Below, piece after piece: positions 5,762 to 13,061 of a stretch of 13,690 nucleotides of DNA. The stretch is from Deltaproteobacteria bacterium (GTDB lineage Bacteria > Desulfobacterota > Desulfobaccia > Desulfobaccales > 0-14-0-80-60-11). Made by a program: the position numbers and the translations under genes. Location of the stretch: the NCBI GenBank assembly GCA_019308625.1, contig JAFDHU010000045.1, forward strand, positions 1 through 13,690, in the 5' to 3' direction. Numbering within the stretch: the stretch's first letter is position 1; each line of letters starts with the position of its first letter. The notes beneath the pieces are model-generated. The model was not told the DNA's origin. It saw only the letters and a program-made list of their open reading frames with translations, and did no database searches.

Positions 5762-6930
5762 TTACCAGCTCCCCCGTCAGAGGCCTCGCAGAAGGCCCGA
5801 TCAAAATCCTTCCACACCGGGTCATAGCCGGCCCGGCGGATGGCCTCGGCCACCTCCTCCGGGGTGCGCCGATCTTCAATCTCAAATTGAGCCAGGGTTT
5901 CCTCCCCCAGGGCATAGCCTCCGGGCCGGGTGGAGGAACCGGCGCTCATCATGGTCACTCCCAAAGGAATCAGGCGATCCCGGAAGGCAGCCCGCTCCCG
6001 GGTGGAGAGATTGAATCCGGCCTCCGGCAGGAACAGACGCAGGGCCAGCATGAGCTGGACCAGATCCCGGTCGCCGACAGGGAAGCGGATGGGATGACGG
6101 GGTGGGGCCTGCCGCAGGCGAGGGAAGGACACGGCCACGGCGCTCTGCCAGCACTCTTTCTGGAGGTAGCGGGCGTGCAGGGCGGTCCAGAAGCCGTCCA
6201 CCCGCCAGTCAAACAGGCCCAAAAGCGCCCCGATGCTCAGGCGCCGGGCCCCGGCCCGGCCGGCCCGTTCCATGGCCCCCAGGCGATAGTCAAAATCCCG
6301 CTTCTTGCCCTTGAGATGGACCTGGGCGTAAGTTTCCCGGTCATAGGTCTCCATATACAGGGTCACGCCTTCCAGTCCCAGATCCACCAGCCGTCGATAG
6401 TCCTCTTCTTCCAGGGCATAGACTTCAATGGATACGGAAGCGAAGTATTCTCGGGCAATGGCCACGGCTTGGGCCAGATAGTCCAGGGGCGTCGTCTTGG
6501 GGGCGTCGCCGGTGAGAAGCAGCACATTCTGAAAGCCGTATCGGGCCAGGGCCTGGCACTCGGCCCGGATTTCTTCCAGGGTCAGGGTGCGTCTGGCCCC
6601 CCGGCTGCCGGAGTGCACCGCATAAAAGCAGTAGGTGCAGTCCGAGGTGCAGACATTGGAGAGGTAAAGGGGCACATAGAGCCCGATGATCCGCCCGAAA
6701 TGGCGCCGGGTCAAGCGATGGGCCAGGCGGGCCATCTCCTCCAGGTGGGGCACGGCCTGGGGGGACAGCAGCGCGGCCAAGTCCTGCACGGTAAGCTGCT
6801 CCCGGGACAAGGCCCGGACCACGTCTTCGGGTCCGGCGGCGGCTATTAGGCGCTTGACCCGCTCTTTGGGCCACAAGTCAAGCACCGCAGCAAAGCCACT
6901 GTCCTTGTGTTGCACCCTTGCGGCTTCCAT
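5743..6930 (-). CDS. thiH: 2-iminoacetate synthase (tyrosine lyase)
   Basis: A 395-residue radical-SAM enzyme. It cleaves tyrosine into p-cresol and dehydroglycine, the glycine donor for the thiazole ring, and needs a reduced [4Fe-4S] cluster, so it points to anaerobic life; aerobes often use the oxidase ThiO. The cluster motif is Cys94-x3-Cys98-x2-Cys101 in YLSNVCTSDCTYC. Other family motifs are GFQNVLLLTGDAPK, VTLYMETYDRETYAQVH, KRDFDYRL, RAGRAGARRLSIGALLGL and SFPRLR. After the last cluster Cys come Phe-Tyr rather than the common Gly-Phe. The open frame extends to 7041, but ATG 6930 lies 7 bases after the thiG stop and gives the normal N-terminus; the upstream part overlaps thiG and is Pro/Trp-rich nonsense. 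The C-terminal VISKQ is encoded by the heptamer repeat. Confidence 0.93.
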   Translation of the reverse strand: MEAARVQHKDSGFAAVLDLWPKERVKRLIAAAGPEDVVRALSREQLTVQDLAALLSPQAVPHLEEMARLAHRLTRRHFGRIIGLYVPLYLSNVCTSDCTYCFYAVHSGSRGARRTLTLEEIRAECQALARYGFQNVLLLTGDAPKTTPLDYLAQAVAIAREYFASVSIEVYALEEEDYRRLVDLGLEGVTLYMETYDRETYAQVHLKGKKRDFDYRLGAMERAGRAGARRLSIGALLGLFDWRVDGFWTALHARYLQKECWQSAVAVSFPRLRQAPPRHPIRFPVGDRDLVQLMLALRLFLPEAGFNLSTRERAAFRDRLIPLGVTMMSAGSSTRPGGYALGEETLAQFEIEDRRTPEEVAEAIRRAGYDPVWKDFDRAFCEASDGGAGKVISKQ

Positions 6931-6937
6931 GGCGGCC

Positions 6938-7759
6938 CTACTCCAAAAATCCGGTAAGCGGGGATGAGGCTTCCGCGGTCTCCCGGACCGGCCCCAGCCC
7001 GGCCAGATAGGCCAGGCGGCCGGCTTCCACGGCCAAGGCAAAGGCCCGGGCCATACCGCCAGGGTCGGCGGCGTCGGCCAAGGCAGTGTTCACCAACACT
7101 GCATCGGCCCCCATCTCCATGGCTTCGGCGGCATGAGACGGCGCTCCCAGGCCGGCGTCCACCACTACCGGCACCTTGGCCTGCTCAATGATGATGCGGA
7201 TCATGTCCCGGGTCCGAACTCCCCGGTTGCTGCCGATGGGCGCGCCCAGGGGCATCACCGTAGCGGTGCCCAGTTCCTCCAGCCGCTTGGCCAGGATAGG
7301 ATCGGCCTGGATGTAGGGCAGCACCACGAAGCCCTCCTGGATGAGCATTTCCGCGGCCTTCAGGGTTTCCACCGGGTCGGGCAGCAGATACCGGGGCTCC
7401 GGCGTGAGCTCCAGCTTGACCCAGGGCTCCAGGCCCATGGCCCGGGCCATGCGGGCCAAGCGCACGGCTTCCTGGGCGGTGCGGGCCCCTGAGGTGTTGG
7501 GCAGAATCAGATGGCGCTTGGGGTCCAGCACCGACATGATACTGTCCGTCTGGGGCTTGGTCAGGTCCACCCGGCGGAGGGCCACGGTGACGATTTCGGC
7601 CCCGGAGGCCTCCAGCGCAACGCGCAAGGCCTCGGCTGAGGGAAATTTTCCGGTGCCCACCATAAAACGCGAGCGGAAGGCCCGGCCGGCGATGACCAGA
7701 GGGTCGTCGGCCAGCAGGTCCTCGGGATGGGTAGGAGGAATCTGCATTTGTTCTGACAT
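6938..7759 (-). CDS. thiG: thiazole synthase
   Basis: A 273-residue TIM-barrel enzyme that condenses 1-deoxyxylulose-5-phosphate, dehydroglycine and ThiS thiocarboxylate sulfur into thiazole phosphate. Lys115 in WVKLELTPEP is the expected Schiff-base lysine for the sugar. Other motifs: FMVGTGKFPS (32-41), LILPNTSG (84-91), VMPLGAPIGSNRG (168-180) and VVDAGLGAPSHAAEAMEMG (199-217). An extra 20 or so residues precede the core, as in homologues that start slightly earlier. GAGAGG lies 6 bases before the ATG. The gene is 56 bases downstream of thiF and 7 bases upstream of thiH. Confidence 0.95.
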   Translation of the reverse strand: MSEQMQIPPTHPEDLLADDPLVIAGRAFRSRFMVGTGKFPSAEALRVALEASGAEIVTVALRRVDLTKPQTDSIMSVLDPKRHLILPNTSGARTAQEAVRLARMARAMGLEPWVKLELTPEPRYLLPDPVETLKAAEMLIQEGFVVLPYIQADPILAKRLEELGTATVMPLGAPIGSNRGVRTRDMIRIIIEQAKVPVVVDAGLGAPSHAAEAMEMGADAVLVNTALADAADPGGMARAFALAVEAGRLAYLAGLGPVRETAEASSPLTGFLE

Positions 7760-7815
7760 CTGAAGCCTCTCAGCCGTGCCGGCCCTGTATTCCTGTCAGC
7801 AGACGCGGCCGGTAT

Positions 7816-8610
7816 TTACAGGGGCGCGCACCCGCCGGCCCAGGCCGACAGGCCGGTTATTTTGGGATTCTCGCCGCACAAAGGGCACTCTGCCGCCCGG
7901 GCGCGGGGCATCACGTGGAAACGGCACTTCAGGGCATCGTAGGTAAGCAGCGCTTGCACCAAGTCCGAGCCCCAGCCCAGCAACAGCTTCACTGCCTCAG
8001 TGGCCTGCAGGCAGCCCAGGACCCCGGCCACCGACCCCAGAATGCCCCGCGGCCGGTCCTCGGGAGGCTCCGGCAGCAGGCAGCGGTAGCAGGGGCTTCC
8101 CTGCTCCGGGTCCACCACCAGAAGCTGCCCGGTGAATTCGGCCACCGCCGCGGACACCAGGGTAATCCGGTTGAGCCAGCAATAATCAGCAATCAGAAAG
8201 CGGGTGGGAAAATTGTCGCTGGCATCCAGCACCAGGCCGCCGTCTTCCAGGACTTCGCTGATGTTGGCGGCGTCCAGGCGTACCTTTCGGATTTCCACTT
8301 GGCAGTGGGGATTAAGGGCGATCAAGGCGTCTTTGGCGGAATCCACTTTGGCCCGGCCCAGGTCCGTCATGCGGTGCAAAATCTGGCGCTGCAGGTTGGA
8401 GAGTTCCACTGTGTCCCCGTCCACAATGGTGAGACGCCCCACACCGGCCGCCGCCAGGTAAAACAAGGCAGCGGAGCCGATGCCGCCCGCGCCCACCACT
8501 GTAACCCGCCCGGAGCGGAGTCGCTCCTGCCCAGCCTCTCCCACCCCCGGCAGCATCAGGTTGCGGGAATAGCGGTCCTTCTCTTCTCTGGAAAAGCCAG
8601 TCTTTACCAA
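7816..8610 (-). CDS. thiF: ThiF/MoeB-family ThiS adenylyltransferase
   Basis: A 264-residue E1-like enzyme. It has the ATP-binding GAGGIGS (40-46), DGDTVELSNLQRQ (64-76), DASDNFPTR (129-137) and a zinc site of two CxxC pairs (Cys174/177 and Cys242/245). It would adenylate the C-terminal Gly of ThiS using ATP. The sequence alone does not separate ThiF from MoeB or HesA; position at the head of the thi genes decides it. The start is TTG at 8610: it is the first possible start after an in-frame TAA, has AGGTGG 7 bases upstream, and gives the family N-terminus (FSREEKDRYSRN). Being first after the promoter, a weak TTG start would keep levels low. The C-terminus ends with an unconserved GGCAPL. 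Confidence 0.9.
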   Translation of the reverse strand: MVKTGFSREEKDRYSRNLMLPGVGEAGQERLRSGRVTVVGAGGIGSAALFYLAAAGVGRLTIVDGDTVELSNLQRQILHRMTDLGRAKVDSAKDALIALNPHCQVEIRKVRLDAANISEVLEDGGLVLDASDNFPTRFLIADYCWLNRITLVSAAVAEFTGQLLVVDPEQGSPCYRCLLPEPPEDRPRGILGSVAGVLGCLQATEAVKLLLGWGSDLVQALLTYDALKCRFHVMPRARAAECPLCGENPKITGLSAWAGGCAPL

Positions 8611-8670
8611 GGGACACCCACCTCTGGCCCGAACTTAAACCTTCGGCACCGGAGCCGTTCCACTAAATTA

Positions 8671-8699
8671 ATTATATAAAATTTGTCGTTAATTGCTAA
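8671..8699 (-). promoter_or_regulatory. sigma70-type promoter of the thi operon
   Basis: Read on the minus strand, TTAGCA (8699-8694, 4 of 6 to -35 consensus) lies exactly 17 bases before a perfect TATAAT (8676-8671). Transcription would start near 8664, giving a leader of about 54 bases to the thiF TTG. The leader contains a small possible hairpin (CGGC/GCCG around 6 bases). It is too short for a TPP riboswitch and lacks its conserved boxes. Confidence 0.6.
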
Positions 8700-8936
8700 A
8701 GGAGAAGGCGGGGGGAAGAAAAAAGGGCCAAGTCCTGCGATCGCGGGTTTCCCGGGATGTCTTGAGATAAAAAGGGGAAAAATTAACTTGAGGGATGAGC
8801 TGGGGAAGCTCGGCTCCCCCGCCCCTCAGACTCCCCTCCCACTCCGCCGGGGAGAAATTGGGCAGGCGGGCTGGAAGGAGGAAGCAGAGTCCTGCAGCCT
8901 GGCCCCCTCCTCCCAGGGACAATCCCTTAAGGCATG
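8700..8936. other. gene-free stretch downstream of the PFOR-like gene
   Basis: Together with the thiF leader and promoter this makes a 326-base gap (8611-8936). It has runs of C/G-rich and A-rich sequence and short inverted repeats: AGGGA/TCCCT at 8915-8927 and GAGCT/AGCTC at 8797-8811. Neither is followed on the minus strand by an adjoining T-run, so I cannot name a clear terminator for the upstream gene. Small open frames here (for example 8683-8940 plus) have low-complexity Gly/Lys/Pro-rich translations without a ribosome site, and I do not call them. Confidence 0.5.
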
Positions 8937-11900
8937 CTAAACCGCATCCAGGCGATAGCGCTCCTCCACAATCCGCTCCACTTCCTCCTCGGTGGGCATG
9001 GTGTCCCGGTAGCCGGCCAGGTACTGGTTCCTGAGCCACCTGAACAGGCTCACAGTTTCATTTACCCGGACGATTTCCGGGATGTCGCCGCTCTTCACGG
9101 TCTTGATGTGGGGGCTGTACTGGCCCAGCATGCTCACCACATCATAGAAGGTGGCCGGCTCGCGCTTCACGCCCCGCTTGAAGGACTTGCCCTCCTTGGG
9201 ATAGATGAGGTCTGGGTCGGGGTTGCCGGAGATGTCCAGCCTCTGGAAGGGCCGGCGCACCGCCACCTGCCATTTGCGGGATTCCACCATCATGCGGGCG
9301 ATGAGGGGCCCGGCCCAGTCGTGGGTGACATGACCCTGGGGGCAGGCGGAGAAAAACTCCACCACCGAGGGACCGTTATAGGCGATGGCCTCCTTCAGAA
9401 TCTTGATGGCGTAGAAGGGGTTATCGATGGACAGCTTGGCGGCGTACACATGGGAGATAGCCATGGCCTGGCTGATGATGCGGCGGTGCAGGGTGGTTTT
9501 GCCGGCCAGCTTCTTGCCGATGGGACTGGTGGAGCGGTCGGCCCCGAAACGGGTGGCCCCGGACTTCTGGGTGCCGGTGTTCATGTAGCCTTCGTTGTTG
9601 TAAATCACCCAGGTGATATCAAAATTCTCGCCCAGGGCGTGGTTGAAGGGGCCGTTGCCGATGTCGTAGATGGCGCCATCTCCGGCAAACACGATGATTT
9701 TGGTGAGCACATCATTGTAGCGGTTGATGTAGGCTTGGTCCAGGCTGAATTTGGCTCCCAGGGCCGCGGCCGAGGCGGTGCCGAAGCCGTAATGGCCGGC
9801 AGGATAGATGCGGGAGTTGAAGGGATTGACCAGCTCGGAGACCTGATCGCAGCCGGTGGCGTTGATGGTGTAGATGTTGAAGCCGTGGTCCAGCATATGC
9901 TCAATGGCCCGCTTGTTTCTTTCCGACAGGATGCGCAGGCCCTGGTAGAAGGTGGCGATACCCTGGGGATGGTTGCGCAGGGATTCGGCGGCATAGGAAG
10001 TGAGAAGATTAATCACCCCTTCGCCACACCCGGGACAAAGGGTGTGCTTGCCAGGATAGAGTTTGGCCAGCACGAACAACACCTGATGGTTCAGGGGCAG
10101 CCGGTCCACGTACGGGGCCAGCTCCACGGAGCGGTCCAAATCCCGGTATTCTTCCGGCATGAAGTCCAGAGGGGTGATTTTGGTCTTGTCCACCATGTGC
10201 AGGGCGTCGGTGGGACAGACCAGGGCGCAGACCCCGCAGCCCTTGCAGGCTTTGGGATCGGCCTCAATATTCATGGCAAAGCGGTCCCACGGCACGCCTT
10301 TGGGGGGTTTCCTGAAAATCTTGAAATATCTCTTGGCCTCCGCGGGGACCTCTTCCGGCGTGACCAGGCAGAAGATGGCCGCGTCCGGGCAGGAGGCAGC
10401 ACACAGGCCGCAGGCGATGCACTTGTTCGGGTCATACAGCGGCACCTGGGTACCGATGTAGCTCATATCCCGGAAGCGGCTGGTGGCCGCCGGCACCACA
10501 GGCAGGAAGCGGTCCCAGGGCACCTTTTTGCCCTCCATGACGGGCTTGATCATGCGGCGGTAGAAGACCTCCTGGTAATTGTCCAGGAGAGGGATAGGCT
10601 GGATGGTGCCCAGCTCGTCCTTTTCAGTGAAGCGGAAAGGCAGACCGGCGGTGCCGGGCCCCCGGCCGAAGTCCTCCGGCAGCGGGGGGGAGTAATCCGG
10701 TAGGTCCGCGGAAATGGCGACGGCCGCAGCCTTTTCCACTGAACCGCTGGTGCCCTGCTGGGTGCCGTATCTCAGCAGGGCCAGATTGTCATCAATAATG
10801 TCCTTGCCTTTCCGCCCCCCCAGCTTCTTCTCCAGAATTTTCTTGAAGCGCTGTTCAAACTCCTTTTCCGGCAAAATGCCCAGTTCCTTGTTCACCAGAC
10901 CCAGGATGGCTGCCCCGGGCAGGTTGCGGTTCAGGTGCTGCAAAGCGACCCTGGTGGCATCCAGGGTGAACACTCTGATCTGCCGGTACTTGATGAGGGA
11001 CTGAATCTGGGGCGGGAAGGTGGCCAGCAGTTCCTGGCAAGGTCGGCTGCTGTTAATCACCAGGATGCCTTTTTCCTTCAGACCGCCCACGTATTCCTTG
11101 AGGATCTGGTCAGACAGGAATTTTTCATTGAAAAAGGCCAGGACGTGGCGCTCAGTGAGCTCCGAGCTGTTGCGGATGGGCCGGGAGCTGATGCGCAGAT
11201 TCATGAACACCGGAGCGCCCTTGCGGGCGGCGCCGTAACGGGCCCCGGACTGGACATACTGGCGGCGGCCGGTGCCGTAGTCTTCGGCATAAATCAGGGC
11301 CGCGGATTCCAGGGCGGTCTTGACGCCCTCGGCGCCCACGCCGATGAAGGTCATGCCCATCTCCCGCTCCAGATAACCCGGCAGGGGCGCGGGCTTGAGC
11401 GTCAAAGGACCCTCAATTCCGCAGTAGAAGTCTCTTAAGAACCCCCGTTTTTTCTCCATCACGGAGATCATGTTCTCTATGACTGCGGCGGCGTCGTATT
11501 TGTTGAAGTCCTTGCTGCCCAAGCCGTAGACGCCGTGGAGCAGGGTGGGCATGTCCTGGCGCCCGTAGATGCGGTGTTCGGCCTTGCCCTCCCGGCCGGC
11601 CCGGATGGACACCTGCAGGGCCGCCTGCACATCCGCCAGCAGGAGCTGGTTGTGAGCCCGGCCGCTGCGCTCCAGAACGGTGATTACCTTGGCCTTGCGC
11701 ACCCCAAAGGCCAACTCCTCGTAGCAGGGCGGGTTGAACAGCACCGGCCGAACCACTCCGACTCTGATCCCCTTCACATCCCGGTAGTAGTCCACCACGT
11801 CCTTGACCACCCCGGCAGCGGAGCCCAGAATGACCACCACCATGTCCGCATCTTCAGTGCGGTAGCACTCCACCACCTTGAGATTGGTGCCAATCATCTG

Positions 11901-12836
11901 ATTCATCAGGTTCATGGCGGCCACGAAGCCCCGCTTGAAGAAACGGTAGGCCAAATCCTGGGAGACCTCCCCCTCCATGGTCAGGTCGGTGTCGGTGAAA
12001 GTGCCGGTCAAAGTGCCATGCTCAAAGTCCGGCTGGTAGAAGCGGTTGGGCGGACCCACAAAGAATTCCAGAAACGCGTCAGAGAGCTCATTGATATTCT
12101 CAATGGCGTGGCTCTTGATAAAGCCGTCGCCGATGACCATGGTGGGGAGCATCACCTGCTTGAGCTCCGAGACCTTAAAGGCGATGGGCAAAAGCTCATG
12201 GAATTCCTGGTTGTCCATGGCCACCAACTGGGCCCAGCCGGCGTTGCGCACCGCGTAGAAATCGGTGTGGCCGCAGTGGATGGACAACGACCCTTTGTTC
12301 ACCTCCCGGGCCATGACCGTCATCACCACCGGCAGGCGCTTGCCGGCCACGGAAAAAAGGTTCTTGGTCTTCAGCAACAGGCCCTGGGAGGAAGTATTGT
12401 CCACATACCGTCCGCCCTGGGAGGCCATGGCCTCCACTGCGGCGATGGCGGACAGCTCATCAGAGGGCTGGAAATACATCAGCTCCGTGCCCCAGAGATT
12501 TTTCTGACCGTTGGCTGCGGCCCGGGCAAACATCTCGGCTATGGGGGTGGAGGGAGTGATAGGATAACCGCACAGGCCGTCGGCCACTCGGGTGATGATG
12601 GAGATGGCCGCCTGGTTGCCGTCCATGAGCACCATGCGGCGGGCCCGGATGGCCTCCAACATGCGATCGGGAATGGCGGAGAGATCAAAAGTGAAGAGCT
12701 CCTTGGCATCAAACCGTTCCCACTCGGTTTGCCAGTCAATATGCACCACATCCCTTTCCTTTTCCCGGCGCAGTTGGTGATAGGGAAGCTGCTGCCGCAA
12801 CGCCTCAATATCCACCCGGTCAATCAAGCCTGCCAT
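8937..12836 (-). CDS. PFOR-like 2-oxoacid:ferredoxin oxidoreductase
   Basis: A 1299-residue single-chain enzyme with the fused alpha-gamma-delta-beta order of pyruvate:ferredoxin oxidoreductase. Such enzymes decarboxylate a 2-oxoacid to acyl-CoA and reduce ferredoxin. Alpha part: YPITP (91-95), SDELSAI with a TPP-contacting Glu, TSSQGLLL (148-155) and MAR (Arg177, the position that binds the substrate carboxylate in known PFORs). Gamma part: from about 497 (FIGVGAEGVKTA). Delta part: two [4Fe-4S] motifs, Cys806/809/812/816 and Cys864/867/870/874. Beta part: CPGCGEG (934, 937), TGC (996), the TPP motif GDGAIYDIGNG to YMNTG, and the late Cys1165, supplying all four ligands of the third cluster. 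About 70 residues precede the usual PFOR start (MDGN). I chose ATG 12836 (GGGGG 9 bases upstream) over TTG 12842. The substrate is not provable from sequence; pyruvate is the default guess. Confidence 0.85.
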   Translation of the reverse strand: MAGLIDRVDIEALRQQLPYHQLRREKERDVVHIDWQTEWERFDAKELFTFDLSAIPDRMLEAIRARRMVLMDGNQAAISIITRVADGLCGYPITPSTPIAEMFARAAANGQKNLWGTELMYFQPSDELSAIAAVEAMASQGGRYVDNTSSQGLLLKTKNLFSVAGKRLPVVMTVMAREVNKGSLSIHCGHTDFYAVRNAGWAQLVAMDNQEFHELLPIAFKVSELKQVMLPTMVIGDGFIKSHAIENINELSDAFLEFFVGPPNRFYQPDFEHGTLTGTFTDTDLTMEGEVSQDLAYRFFKRGFVAAMNLMNQMIGTNLKVVECYRTEDADMVVVILGSAAGVVKDVVDYYRDVKGIRVGVVRPVLFNPPCYEELAFGVRKAKVITVLERSGRAHNQLLLADVQAALQVSIRAGREGKAEHRIYGRQDMPTLLHGVYGLGSKDFNKYDAAAVIENMISVMEKKRGFLRDFYCGIEGPLTLKPAPLPGYLEREMGMTFIGVGAEGVKTALESAALIYAEDYGTGRRQYVQSGARYGAARKGAPVFMNLRISSRPIRNSSELTERHVLAFFNEKFLSDQILKEYVGGLKEKGILVINSSRPCQELLATFPPQIQSLIKYRQIRVFTLDATRVALQHLNRNLPGAAILGLVNKELGILPEKEFEQRFKKILEKKLGGRKGKDIIDDNLALLRYGTQQGTSGSVEKAAAVAISADLPDYSPPLPEDFGRGPGTAGLPFRFTEKDELGTIQPIPLLDNYQEVFYRRMIKPVMEGKKVPWDRFLPVVPAATSRFRDMSYIGTQVPLYDPNKCIACGLCAASCPDAAIFCLVTPEEVPAEAKRYFKIFRKPPKGVPWDRFAMNIEADPKACKGCGVCALVCPTDALHMVDKTKITPLDFMPEEYRDLDRSVELAPYVDRLPLNHQVLFVLAKLYPGKHTLCPGCGEGVINLLTSYAAESLRNHPQGIATFYQGLRILSERNKRAIEHMLDHGFNIYTINATGCDQVSELVNPFNSRIYPAGHYGFGTASAAALGAKFSLDQAYINRYNDVLTKIIVFAGDGAIYDIGNGPFNHALGENFDITWVIYNNEGYMNTGTQKSGATRFGADRSTSPIGKKLAGKTTLHRRIISQAMAISHVYAAKLSIDNPFYAIKILKEAIAYNGPSVVEFFSACPQGHVTHDWAGPLIARMMVESRKWQVAVRRPFQRLDISGNPDPDLIYPKEGKSFKRGVKREPATFYDVVSMLGQYSPHIKTVKSGDIPEIVRVNETVSLFRWLRNQYLAGYRDTMPTEEEVERIVEERYRLDAV

Positions 12837-13061
12837 GATCAAGTGCCCCCTTATTCTTTCTATACTTTAAAATATCCAAGTAAAAAGAAAGTTATAAAAT
12901 AACATATTTTTTTTTATTTCACCAGCAGGTGTTTTGGAAACCTTCTTCTGCTTCTCTAGCAGCTTACAAAGGAAATGCCTCACCGATATTGCAGCAGAAA
13001 CTCCAGTGATTATGTTAAGGCAAAAATCGGTCTGGAGGCTCAGGCCCGGAAAGGAGAAAAA
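12837..13061. promoter_or_regulatory. divergent control region
   Basis: This 225-base gap lies between two diverging genes. The half next to the PFOR-like gene (12851-12920) is very A/T-rich with a run of ten T, and has -10-like elements such as TATAGA on the minus strand but no good -35 match. For the plus strand, TTGCAG (12989-12994) and TATGTT (13011-13016) are 16 bases apart, a mediocre promoter for the selenoprotein gene. No operator palindrome stands out. Confidence 0.35.
13051..13056 (+). promoter_or_regulatory. ribosome binding site that sets the selenoprotein start
   Basis: AAGGAG lies 5 bases before ATG 13062. An earlier in-frame ATG at 12975 has AAAGG only 2 bases away, and the later ATG at 13179 has no purine-rich site, so this element decides the start. 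Confidence 0.65.

Noticed and set aside
8737..8744. GCGATCGC octamer, the cyanobacterial HIP1 motif
   Set aside because: A single copy in 13.7 kb of GC-rich sequence is no sign of an iterated palindrome, and the gene content is not cyanobacterial.
8797..8811. GAGCT/AGCTC hairpin as the terminator of the PFOR-like gene
   Set aside because: The stem is only five pairs, and on the minus strand the T-run comes about 14 bases later.
8934..10703. 589-residue plus-strand open frame antisense to the PFOR-like gene (also 11535-12902 and 3275-4636 over other genes)
   Set aside because: Gly/His/Val-rich translations with no motifs, fully antisense to well-supported genes; typical of high-GC antisense frames.
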